A stretch of 20,354 nucleotides of DNA from Deltaproteobacteria bacterium (GTDB taxonomy: Bacteria; Desulfobacterota; Syntrophorhabdia; Syntrophorhabdales; Syntrophorhabdaceae): positions 1-20,354 of the forward strand of contig DNYO01000352.1 in assembly GCA_003506795.1 (NCBI GenBank), given 5' to 3'. The translations under genes were made by a program, and so were the position numbers. The notes beneath the pieces were generated by a model, which was given only the letters and a program-made list of their open reading frames with translations, did not search any database and was not told the origin of the DNA. This document shows, piece by piece, positions 14,295-20,354 of this stretch (its first letter is position 1; each line of letters starts with the position of its first letter).

Positions 14295-15943
14295 TATTCT
14301 CCTCCGGCAACCTTTTTCTCTACCGCGGCCTTCAGTACCTTTTTGTCCACTTTGCCGGAATCCCCGACAGTGGGAAGGGCCTCGACTATCTCGAGCCGCT
14401 CCGGCAGCTTGAAGGCGGCCAGTTTCTTCTGCTTCAGGAAGGCCACCATCTCGTCCTTGGTGAGGGTTTCGCCGGCCTTGAGCACCACGCAGGCACAGGC
14501 ACGCTCACCCATCTCCTTGTCCGGATACCCGACGATGGCAACGTTCGCCACTTTCGGATGCTCGTTGAGGATTCCCTCTATCTCCGCGGGATAGATGTTT
14601 TGCCCGCCCCTGATGATCATGTCCTTGGACCTGCCCATTATCCACAGGCAGCCGGCCTCGAACCTCACAATATCACCGGTCGTCGTCCACCCGTCCTCGT
14701 CGAAGACGGGCGCCGTCGATTCCGGGTCCCGGTAATATCCGGCCGGGGCATGGGGGCCCCGGAACCAGAGTTGGCCGGGTTCACCTTCGGCCACCTCTTT
14801 GCCTTCATCATCGAGGAGCCTCATCTTGTTGCCCGGCAGCATCCTTCCCACCGTCCTCCTTCGTATCTCACCCGGATCGTCTATGGTACAGCCTGATACG
14901 GAACCGACGTCCTGGGTCCCGAGATCGCTGGTTATCGTGGCTTTGAATCTTCTTTCCGCCTCCTCCGCCACCTGGGGCGGCAGGTACCCGCCGGCGCTGC
15001 GAATAAACCGCAGCGACTTCAGGTCATATTTCGTCTCGTCCACTTCAAGCATGCGAACAAGGTGAGTCGGCACCACTCCGATCGCTGTTGCCCTTTCTCT
15101 TTCGATAAGCTTCAATGCTCCTTCAGGATCGAACTCTTCCATCATGACCGTTTTCGCACCCACGAGCGGCGCGGCAAAATAGGTCAGTGTCCCCGCCGCG
15201 CCTCCTGCATGGGGGGCTATGGCGACGGTTATATCGTCCTTGGTCAGGCGCCATATATCGACCCGTGCCTTCGACGTGCAGACCCGCGAAGCAATGGGCC
15301 ACTCCACCAGTTTCGGAAGTCCCGTGGTACCCGTCGTGCTGGTCAGAAGACCGACATCGTAATAGGCGCTGAACTTCCTTTCATCAAGACGTGCGTACTT
15401 CGACTCGTCGACGTCGCGATTTGCCAGCTGGAAGAGGGAGAACGACCCCTCGGGCGCACCATCCGGCACCTCTTCGTCGAAGAGAAAGAAATACTTGAGG
15501 TACGGCGACGTCTTCTGCAGTTCGCTGTACATCTCAAGATAATTGAACTTGCGATAGATGTGAGGGATGACGACGGCAACCGCCTCGGTCCTCTCCACCA
15601 TGTACGTCAGTTCCTTCTCCCTCAGATAAGGGTACACGGTAAGAGATATGAGCCCGGCTCTGTCCGCCGCTATCCGTGCAATGAAACCATAGACGCTGTT
15701 GGGCGCCTGGACGATTAGTCTCGAGTCCTTGGGGATTCCCATCTCGACCCAGGCAAAGGCAAGGTTGTTGAGTATCTTCCACGCCTGTCTCCATGTCACA
15801 CGGTACCTCGAGTCGATAAGGGCCTCCCTGTTCCCCAGTTCCGCCGCGTTGCGCCTCCAGAAATCGGAGAAGACCTCCTCGGTCCAATAGCCGTCCCGGC
15901 TGAATTCGTTGATCATTTCATCGGTGTATCTGATCGGCCTCAT
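14294..15943 (-). CDS. Acyl-adenylate-forming ligase (aryl-CoA ligase; 2,3-dihydroxybenzoate-AMP ligase-like)
   Basis: This 549-residue ANL-family enzyme activates a carboxylate with ATP to an acyl-AMP and, most likely, transfers it to CoA. Motifs are the P-loop TSTTGTTGLPK (201-211), a TTGD motif, the hinge GRSKDMIIRGGQNIYPAEIE, and catalytic Lys531 in GDSGKVDKK. The N-terminal opening (TDEMINEFSRDGYW), the GPHAPAGYYRDPE block and the tail FKLPERLEIVEALPTVGDSGKVDKK resemble EntE/DhbE aryl-acid adenylating enzymes more than benzoate-CoA ligases. There is no carrier-protein domain and no siderophore gene nearby, so CoA is the likely acceptor. In context it would activate the hydroxybenzoate made by the carboxylase. 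It begins 26 bases after ubiD and overlaps the next gene by one base. Confidence 0.88.
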   Translation of the reverse strand: MRPIRYTDEMINEFSRDGYWTEEVFSDFWRRNAAELGNREALIDSRYRVTWRQAWKILNNLAFAWVEMGIPKDSRLIVQAPNSVYGFIARIAADRAGLISLTVYPYLREKELTYMVERTEAVAVVIPHIYRKFNYLEMYSELQKTSPYLKYFFLFDEEVPDGAPEGSFSLFQLANRDVDESKYARLDERKFSAYYDVGLLTSTTGTTGLPKLVEWPIASRVCTSKARVDIWRLTKDDITVAIAPHAGGAAGTLTYFAAPLVGAKTVMMEEFDPEGALKLIERERATAIGVVPTHLVRMLEVDETKYDLKSLRFIRSAGGYLPPQVAEEAERRFKATITSDLGTQDVGSVSGCTIDDPGEIRRRTVGRMLPGNKMRLLDDEGKEVAEGEPGQLWFRGPHAPAGYYRDPESTAPVFDEDGWTTTGDIVRFEAGCLWIMGRSKDMIIRGGQNIYPAEIEGILNEHPKVANVAIVGYPDKEMGERACACVVLKAGETLTKDEMVAFLKQKKLAAFKLPERLEIVEALPTVGDSGKVDKKVLKAAVEKKVAGGE

Positions 15944-15969
15944 CAGAACCCCCTCTTTTTAGACGCTTT

Positions 15970-17376
15970 CTAAAGCCCCAGTTCGGACCACCTTCCTTCA
16001 ACCTTCTTCACCATTTCGGGGTCCAGTTCCACCGGAATGGGCTTCTCCTCCCATTCGTAGGGTATGGTGGCATCGATGATGATCCTGCCCGTTATGTCCC
16101 TGGCATCTATGGGGAGCGACGGGTCGAGGGGTGTCGACCGGCCCCGTTTGATGATCTGGCAACGGTTGGGCTGGAACCGGAAACTCATTGCGTAAAGCAC
16201 CCTCGGGATATCCCAGGGGTCTATGTCCTCGTCGACGACTATGACCGTTTTGAGACCGTAGGCGCCCATCTCCGTGGAGATCGCGGCGGTCCCCACCTGG
16301 TCGGCGTGTCCGGGATACATCTGCTTCATGGATATGATGGCCAGGAACCTCCCCGATCCCTCCGGAGGGCAGTATACGGCCTTTATGCCGGGGATCTTCA
16401 TGTCCGTCAGCTGCTGCCAGAGCGTTGCCCCATAGGTGAGTGCCATGGTCATGTGCGTGTCCGTGACCGCTCGGCCCACCGTGGTTCCCCAGAAAATGGG
16501 GTTACTCCTGTATGTCACGCATGTTACCTGTGCGAAGTTGCGCTTGTCGGTCCCCACACCGGAGTAGTACCCGGTGTACTCGCCGAAGGGCCCCTCATCC
16601 ATGAAGGTCTCGGGGTCAACAAAACCTTCGATGACAATCTCCGCAGTGGCCGGAATGGGCAGGTCCACGGTCTCGCCACGCACCACCTCGATAGGTCTGC
16701 CCCGGACGGCTCCTGCAAAATCATATTCGCTCACGAAGGCGGAAAGTCGTGCGGCGCCGGTGAGAAAAAGGAGCGGGTCGCAGCCGACGATGGACGCCAC
16801 CGGCATGGGCTTTTTCATGGCGGCATATTTCTTCAACATGATATCGGAATGTTTGCCTTTGATGAACTGCGTCCCGATCTTGTCTTTCTCAAGAAGCTGG
16901 GCCCTGTATGTCCCAAGGTTGACCCAACCGGAATCGGGGTCTTTGGTGATGAAAAAGTGGGCGGTACCCATAAACCTGCCCCCGTCGCGGGGGTAGTAAT
17001 GGGGCGCGGGGAACTTGAAAAGATCGATATCGTCACCCTTCATGATATTTTCCTTGCAGGGGGCCTCGGACCTGTCCACGAATTTCGGCGGTACCAGACT
17101 CTTCCCCTTCTCGACCCAAAAACGCATCAGGTCGACAAGACTCGATTCCATTGGAGCGCCCATGATAAGCGAGAGTCTTTGTGTTGTCGTGCAGACACTG
17201 GTGATCACAGGCGACGTGTAACCTTTGACGTTTTCGAAGAGAAGTGCCGGCCCGCTCTTTTCCTCGTTCAATTTGGCTATATGGGACAGTTCAAGGTTCC
17301 AGTCCACTTCGGCTTTTACCCTCTTGAGTTGGCCCACCGTTTCGGCTTCATGAATAAAATCTCTCATGTCCTTCAT
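15970..17376 (-). CDS. ubiD-like: UbiD-family prenyl-FMN-dependent (de)carboxylase, aryl-phosphate carboxylase-like
   Basis: This 468-residue UbiD-family enzyme uses prenyl-FMN to carboxylate or decarboxylate aromatic or alpha,beta-unsaturated acids. The catalytic R-E-E set is present with family spacing: Arg158 (TYRAQ), Glu261 and Glu266 in DEGPFGEYTGYYS. The likely metal/prFMN ligands Asn153, His176 and a Glu at 217 (SEYDFAGA) are also there. The C-terminal VVVDEDIDPWDIPRVLYAMSFRFQP is a UbiD hallmark. Length matches phenylphosphate carboxylase alpha/beta subunits and decarboxylases alike. AGGAGG lies 7 bases before the ATG. It is the first gene of the operon, next to the divergent regulator; UbiX is the last. 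In this setting, carboxylation of an aryl phosphate to a hydroxybenzoate is the preferred reading. Only one UbiD copy is seen here. Confidence 0.9.
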   Translation of the reverse strand: MKDMRDFIHEAETVGQLKRVKAEVDWNLELSHIAKLNEEKSGPALLFENVKGYTSPVITSVCTTTQRLSLIMGAPMESSLVDLMRFWVEKGKSLVPPKFVDRSEAPCKENIMKGDDIDLFKFPAPHYYPRDGGRFMGTAHFFITKDPDSGWVNLGTYRAQLLEKDKIGTQFIKGKHSDIMLKKYAAMKKPMPVASIVGCDPLLFLTGAARLSAFVSEYDFAGAVRGRPIEVVRGETVDLPIPATAEIVIEGFVDPETFMDEGPFGEYTGYYSGVGTDKRNFAQVTCVTYRSNPIFWGTTVGRAVTDTHMTMALTYGATLWQQLTDMKIPGIKAVYCPPEGSGRFLAIISMKQMYPGHADQVGTAAISTEMGAYGLKTVIVVDEDIDPWDIPRVLYAMSFRFQPNRCQIIKRGRSTPLDPSLPIDARDITGRIIIDATIPYEWEEKPIPVELDPEMVKKVEGRWSELGL

Positions 17377-17404
17377 AAACGGCCCTCCTGATGGCTTTTC
17401 TTAA

Positions 17405-17434
17405 ATGATGGAAAAGATAGTTCAATCATGTCAA
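17405..17434 (-). promoter_or_regulatory. Candidate promoter of the aromatic operon
   Basis: On the minus strand a consensus TTGACA -35 (17434-17429) is followed after 18 bases by CATCAT (17410-17405), a 4-of-6 match to the -10 consensus. Transcription would begin near 17398, about 22 bases before the ubiD ATG. A perfect -35 with a weak -10, and a LysR-type box about 55 bases before the predicted start, is the usual arrangement of an activator-dependent LysR-regulated promoter. Confidence 0.5.
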
Positions 17435-17445
17435 ATACATATTAA

Positions 17446-17460
17446 TTATGTTGCACATAA
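17446..17460. promoter_or_regulatory. LysR-type regulator box (T-N11-A inverted repeat)
   Basis: TTATG-TTGCA-CATAA is a perfect 5-bp inverted repeat around a 5-base centre. The second T and the next-to-last A are separated by 11 bases, giving the T-N11-A signature of LysR-family binding sites. It lies in the region shared by the divergent regulator gene and the aromatic operon, and it overlaps the -35 of the regulator's own candidate promoter. This suggests self-repression together with activation of the operon. Confidence 0.6.
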
Positions 17461-17478
17461 GAAAAACTAATGTATACT
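17451..17478 (+). promoter_or_regulatory. Candidate promoter of the LysR-type regulator gene
   Basis: TTGCAC (17451-17456) and TATACT (17473-17478) are separated by 16 bases on the plus strand. The -35 lies inside the T-N11-A box. The -10 runs into a second perfect inverted repeat, ACTGT-CTTT-ACAGT (17476-17489). The leader to the chosen ATG would be about 170 bases. In that leader I see no further gene or clear RNA element, only a distant CCGCCC/GGGCGG pairing. Confidence 0.45.
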
Positions 17479-17643
17479 GTCTTTACAGTGTCCGGCAGAA
17501 GATTCCGCCCGCTGCGAACACACAAAAAACCTGGTTGCGAATTGTTACTCCTCTTCTACAGACTCTCACCATTATGACGGGCGGATATGCACTCGTTGAT
17601 ATCTGACAAAGCTGCCCCCGTCGCCTATGGTTGTCAAAGATAT

Positions 17644-17647
17644 GGAG
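17644..17647 (+). promoter_or_regulatory. Ribosome binding site deciding the regulator start
   Basis: GGAG stands 8 bases before the ATG at 17656. The longer in-frame start at 17587 has no purine-rich site at the right distance, and its extra 23 residues do not look like LysR sequence. Confidence 0.5.
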
Positions 17648-17655
17648 TGCCCGTT

Positions 17656-18555
17656 ATGAACCTTAACCAGCTCCGAATATTCTACGAGTCCGCCAGGGAA
17701 AACAGTTTCACCCGTGCCGCGGAACATCTTTGCGTGAGCCAGCCCGCCGTGTCGTCCCAGATCAAGCAACTGGAATCGATCATGCGCCTCAAGCTCTTTA
17801 GCAAGATGGGGAGACGAATCTATCTCACCGAAGCCGGCGAGATGCTTTTCAACTATGCACGAAAGATCTTTCAACTTGAACACGAGGCCGAGCAGGCCCT
17901 GGACAGTATAAGAGAGATCCAGACGGGAACACTTCACATAGGCACGACAAAAACATATGCCCGTTTTCTGATGCCCAACTATATTTCGATGTTCCACGCT
18001 CTTTACCCCGGCGTCAGCATCCACCTCGGCGAAGGCAGCTCCATGGAAATGATGCAAAGCCTGCTCCACATGAAAAACGAACTGGCTATCATTGCTACCG
18101 ATACGGACCCTAAATTCTTAAGCAGCATCATCTTCCGTAAGGAGAACATCCTTCTCATCGCATCACCGGACCACCCGCTGGCGCTCAAAGGGGCGGTCGC
18201 CCTCGAAGAAGTCTCCCGGGTCCCGCTCATCATGAGGGAAGAGGGATCGGGCACAAGAAAGATCGTGATGGAGGCCTTCAGGAAGAGGGACCTGACGCCA
18301 ACCATACTCTACGAAGCCAGCAACCTGGAATTCACCAAAGAATTGCTCCGCAGGGGAGAAGGTGCGTCGTTCATCGTTGAGCCCGTCGTGCACAACGAAC
18401 TGAAGCAAGGGGTCCTGAAAGAGGTAAAGATATTGAATGTGGAGCTTTCAATGGACGCCTATATCGTCTTTCTCAACGTAAAGAACCTGTCGAGAATCGC
18501 CGGCTGTTTCATGAACATGGTCCTCAATAAGGCAAATGACACGGTCCACCGATAA
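17656..18555 (+). CDS. LysR-family transcriptional regulator, likely controller of the aromatic operon
   Basis: This 299-residue LysR-type regulator has its N-terminal winged helix-turn-helix at residues 1-60: MNLNQLRIFYESARENSF, then TRAAEHLCVSQPAVSSQIKQLE as the recognition helix pair, then LFSKMGRRIYLTEAG. A linker helix and a two-lobed effector-binding domain follow (GTLHIGTTKTYARFLMP from about residue 92). Length is typical. The start at 17656 is chosen over 17587 because the family homology begins there and a ribosome site fits. It is transcribed away from the UbiD gene, the classic layout for a regulator of the divergent operon. Its coinducer is probably a pathway aromatic or its CoA ester (inference). 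A perfect 8-bp inverted repeat straddles its stop codon. Confidence 0.92.
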   Translation: MNLNQLRIFYESARENSFTRAAEHLCVSQPAVSSQIKQLESIMRLKLFSKMGRRIYLTEAGEMLFNYARKIFQLEHEAEQALDSIREIQTGTLHIGTTKTYARFLMPNYISMFHALYPGVSIHLGEGSSMEMMQSLLHMKNELAIIATDTDPKFLSSIIFRKENILLIASPDHPLALKGAVALEEVSRVPLIMREEGSGTRKIVMEAFRKRDLTPTILYEASNLEFTKELLRRGEGASFIVEPVVHNELKQGVLKEVKILNVELSMDAYIVFLNVKNLSRIAGCFMNMVLNKANDTVHR

Positions 18556-18579
18556 TGACGCAACGCTCTTCACCGTGTC
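18538..18579 (+). repeat. Inverted repeat around the regulator stop codon
   Basis: GACACGGT (18538-18545) and ACCGTGTC (18572-18579) are perfect complements with 26 bases between, placing the stop codon in the loop. No T-run follows, so it is at best a weak or factor-dependent terminator, or an RNA stability element protecting the 3' end. Confidence 0.35.
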
Positions 18580-18590
18580 GCAGTGTATGG

Positions 18591-18620
18591 TTGATTTTCC
18601 AGGACAATTCCGCATATACT
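18591..18620 (+). promoter_or_regulatory. Promoter of the manganese riboswitch/exporter unit
   Basis: TTGATT (18591-18596) and TATACT (18615-18620) are separated by 18 bases on the plus strand. The predicted start, about 18627, lies just before the first conserved base of the riboswitch, which is what a riboswitch promoter needs. Confidence 0.55.
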
Positions 18621-18635
18621 AACACCGGTTGTATT

Positions 18636-18764
18636 GAAGGGGAGTAGCTAGACAGACAGGATCAACATGCTGGGGCGACCCTGGTCCTGCCGTTGGTGAT
18701 GTAAACCAATTAGCGAGACCTTCGGCGTGTGTTTTACCGACATGCTGAGGTGTCTCGTTTTTTT
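18636..18764 (+). ncRNA. yybP-ykoY manganese riboswitch
   Basis: The leader carries the conserved features of the yybP-ykoY aptamer: GGGGAGTAGC at 18639-18648, a variable middle stem with TGGGGCGACCCTGG (18671-18684), and the 3' half TAGCGAGACCTTCGG. This RNA binds Mn2+ and turns on manganese-efflux genes, and the gene directly after it is such an exporter. Closing-stem pairing GAAGG (18636-18640) with CCTTC (18719-18723) is visible. That CCTTC is also part of the terminator stem, so metal-bound aptamer and terminator exclude each other. This is the expected ON switch. Confidence 0.88.
18714..18764 (+). terminator. Intrinsic terminator forming the riboswitch expression platform
   Basis: CGAGAC pairs with GTCTCG, and after one bulged T the next ten bases, CTTCGGCGTG (18720-18729), pair with CATGCTGAGG (18741-18750) including three G-U pairs. 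The stem is about 16 bp, followed at once by seven T (18758-18764). It ends 19 bases before the exporter ATG, so termination here silences the gene. Confidence 0.85.
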
Positions 18765-18772
18765 ATGACCCC

Positions 18773-18778
18773 GGGAGG
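18773..18778 (+). promoter_or_regulatory. Ribosome binding site deciding the exporter start
   Basis: GGGAGG lies 5 bases before the ATG at 18784 but only 2 before an in-frame TTG at 18781, so the ATG is the working start. The site lies just after the T-run of the riboswitch terminator. Confidence 0.6.
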
Positions 18779-18783
18779 TCTTG

Positions 18784-19473
18784 ATGAGCGTATATCTGGC
18801 TTCGGTTATCTTTGTCGTTCTCGCCGAGATGGGGGACAAAACCCAGCTTCTCGCTATGGCCTTCGCCTCCCGGTTTCGCTGGCAGACTGTCCTTTTCGCC
18901 GTGTTTGTGGCTACACTGGTTAACCATTTCATGGCCGTTGTTGCCGGAAGCTACATAACCCGGTTCATACCCATCCAATACATCCAGATCGGTGCCTCGG
19001 CATCTTTCATACTCTTCGGCCTCTGGACCATCAGGGGCGACACACTCGAGGGAGAGGACAAACGGTTCAACTTCAGCCCGTTCTGGACCGTCGCGGTTGC
19101 CTTTTTCTTCGCTGAGATGGGCGATAAGACCCAACTGGCCACCGTGGCGCTGGCAACAAAATACAGCAATATCATAGTGGTCTGGCTCGGCACCACCACG
19201 GCGATGATCATCGCGGACGCCATCGGCATTGTCATCGGTATCGTGCTGGGCAAAAAGATCCCCGAACGCTTCGTCAAGTGGTTTGCGGCCATCATATTCA
19301 TTCTTTTCGGGGTCATAGGTCTTTGGGAATACCTGCCGAAGAGTCTCCTCACCACACCCATTGTCGCCGGAGGACTGGTCGTCATCGTAATACTGGTTGT
19401 GCTCGTGGCCCGTATGAATAATTCAAGAGAAAAAAAAGCGGAGGAAGAATCCTCCGTTGAGCCGACAACCTGA
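18784..19473 (+). CDS. UPF0016/TMEM165/GDT1-family manganese exporter
   Basis: This 229-residue integral membrane protein has two tandem repeats, each with the family motif E-x-G-D-K-T: AEMGDKTQLLAMAFA near residue 17 and AEMGDKTQLATVALA near residue 115. The two acidic motifs line the cation path. About six transmembrane helices are visible (for example VYLASVIFVVLAE, TVLFAVFVATLVNHFMAVVAG, FAAIIFILFGVIGLW). Members move Mn2+ (or Ca2+) out of the cytosol by exchange with protons. The yybP-ykoY riboswitch in front identifies manganese as the signal. The start is the ATG at 18784, 5 bases after GGGAGG; the adjacent TTG at 18781 is too close to that site. The tail is short, charged and cytosolic. 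Monocistronic by layout. Confidence 0.92.
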   Translation: MSVYLASVIFVVLAEMGDKTQLLAMAFASRFRWQTVLFAVFVATLVNHFMAVVAGSYITRFIPIQYIQIGASASFILFGLWTIRGDTLEGEDKRFNFSPFWTVAVAFFFAEMGDKTQLATVALATKYSNIIVVWLGTTTAMIIADAIGIVIGIVLGKKIPERFVKWFAAIIFILFGVIGLWEYLPKSLLTTPIVAGGLVVIVILVVLVARMNNSREKKAEEESSVEPTT

Positions 19474-19499
19474 CGGACCTATACCCTATCCCTGACCTT

Positions 19500-19529
19500 T
19501 TGACATCGTGAAAACCTATATGATATCCT
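19500..19529 (+). promoter_or_regulatory. Candidate promoter of the Tim44-like gene
   Basis: A consensus TTGACA (19500-19505) is followed after 18 bases by TATCCT (19524-19529), a 4-of-6 match to -10. Predicted transcription begins near 19536, about 36 bases before the ATG. It lies in the 98-base gap after the exporter gene. Confidence 0.45.
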
Positions 19530-19571
19530 TCATGGCAACTATCTTCACCAAACTGGGGGAACGAAAAAAAG

Positions 19572-20354
19572 ATGAATACACGGTCAAAAAAGATATTCAG
19601 CACGCTCATCCTTGGAATTGCCATGATCTTTCTTTCATGCATCGTCCTTGAGACGGTCGCCGAGGCACGCGCAGGAGGCGGACGCAGTTCCGGGTCCAGA
19701 AGTTTCAGTTCGGGAAGCAGGAGTTCGAGCGGGACCTACAACCGCTCTACGCCCTATTCGACGACAAACCCGACGCAGCAGCCCGCCACACCTGGCCAGT
19801 ACAGCCCCGGCAGGAGCTTCCTCTACGGTATTGGCGGCGGCCTCATGGGCGGTATGATCGGCAACATGCTGTTCGGCCGGTCCGGTTATGGTTCAACGGG
19901 CGGATACGGCGGCGGCGGGTTCGGTTTCGGTGACATCATCATCCTCCTTATCATCGCCGGGGTCATATACTTCGTCTACAAGCGCTATAAAGCGAACAAA
20001 CAAATGCAGATGAGCGCGGCTTCGCCCGCGGGATACGGCTCCTACGCCTATAACGATCAGCCTGCATACGATACGTCGTCCTACGGCGCACAGCGGCAAA
20101 CGGGGGATTCCCTGGCTGACGGCCTGCGTCATATTGCCGACATGGACCCCACATTCAACGAAACCGCCTTCTGCGAAAAGGCCGAGGACCTCTTCTTCAA
20201 GATACAGGGAGGCTGGACACGGCGTGATATCAGCGGTATCGCGGACCTGTTGACGTCCCAGATGCGCGACACCTTCCAGGGGGACATCAGCCGGTACCTG
20301 GCGGACAAGAAGATCAACCGCCTTGAAAACATAGCGGTCAGGCAGGTAGACATC
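19572..20354 (+). CDS. Tim44-like domain membrane protein (3' part cut by right edge)
   Basis: I read 261 codons in frame from the ATG at 19572 to the window end; the stop is not reached. Residues 9-34 form a hydrophobic signal sequence ending EARA. Next come a Ser/Arg/Gly-rich stretch (GGGRSSGSRSFSSGSRSSSG), a Gly-rich segment FLYGIGGGLMGGMIGNMLFG, and a transmembrane helix DIIILLIIAGVIYFVYKRY at about 121-139. From about residue 185 there is the start of a Tim44-like domain (DPTFNETAFCEKAEDLFFKIQGGWTRRDISGIADLLTSQM). This layout is typical of bacterial Tim44-domain proteins, whose role is not settled; mitochondrial Tim44 tethers the import motor. GGGGGA lies 11 bases before the ATG, a rather long spacing. 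Family confident, function unknown. Confidence 0.85.
   Translation, partial: MNTRSKKIFSTLILGIAMIFLSCIVLETVAEARAGGGRSSGSRSFSSGSRSSSGTYNRSTPYSTTNPTQQPATPGQYSPGRSFLYGIGGGLMGGMIGNMLFGRSGYGSTGGYGGGGFGFGDIIILLIIAGVIYFVYKRYKANKQMQMSAASPAGYGSYAYNDQPAYDTSSYGAQRQTGDSLADGLRHIADMDPTFNETAFCEKAEDLFFKIQGGWTRRDISGIADLLTSQMRDTFQGDISRYLADKKINRLENIAVRQVDI

Noticed and set aside
17505..17584. CCGCCC/GGGCGG long-range pairing in the regulator leader
   Set aside because: Only 6 bp over about 70 bases in a GC-rich region, which is easily expected by chance.
17587..17655. Longer start of the LysR-type regulator
   Set aside because: The extra 23 residues do not resemble the family N-terminus, and the GGAG site fits the ATG at 17656.
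1..20354. CRISPR arrays, tRNA or rRNA genes, insertion sequences or phage genes
   Set aside because: I saw no regularly spaced repeats, cloverleaf sequences, transposase or integrase motifs, or terminal inverted repeats when reading both strands.

Overview
The window reads as a chromosomal segment of a strictly anaerobic, aromatic-degrading bacterium. It is moderately GC-rich, densely packed and mostly transcribed leftward. A Desulfobacterota-type organism, for example a Syntrophorhabdus-like syntroph or a sulfate reducer, would fit the gene content. That placement is inference; there is no rRNA or marker gene here to fix taxonomy.

The centre (about 3635-17376, minus strand) is one run of eleven tightly spaced genes. 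In transcription order they are: a UbiD-family prenyl-FMN (de)carboxylase, an EntE-like acyl-adenylate/CoA ligase, a Tm-1-like (UPF0261) protein, three subunits of a molybdenum hydroxylase resembling 4-hydroxybenzoyl-CoA reductase (FAD, [2Fe-2S], Mo), a duplicated alpha/beta-barrel protein, two halves of a PEP-synthase-like phosphotransferase, a second Tm-1-like protein, and UbiX flavin prenyltransferase. The split PEP-synthase halves (613 aa with the phospho-histidine domain, 354 aa with the ATP-grasp domain, and no PEP-binding TIM barrel) have the layout of phenylphosphate synthase. The parts suggest this route: phosphorylate an aromatic hydroxyl, carboxylate with a prFMN enzyme, ligate to CoA, then reductively remove a hydroxyl. 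Several parts differ from the described phenol operons. The 24-kDa CBS-domain third subunit is replaced by an unrelated barrel protein. The Mo enzyme's FAD subunit lacks the extra [4Fe-4S] insertion. There is one UbiD protein and no recognisable PpcC or PpcD. Two UPF0261 paralogues of unknown function are built in.

A LysR-type regulator (17656-18555, plus) is divergent from this operon. The shared 279-bp region holds a perfect T-N11-A inverted repeat and candidate promoters in both directions. Rightward follow a yybP-ykoY manganese riboswitch with an overlapping intrinsic terminator, its UPF0016/TMEM165-type manganese exporter, and the start of a Tim44-like membrane protein cut by the right edge.

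Left of the operon, with its own promoter, is a minus-strand housekeeping group: a beta-CASP metallo-beta-lactamase-fold nuclease, a YgjP-type zinc metalloprotease and a small exported protein. The 5' part of an FAD-dependent fumarate-reductase-like flavoprotein is cut by the left edge. No tRNA, rRNA, CRISPR array or insertion sequence was seen, and no gene-free stretch exceeds 300 bp.
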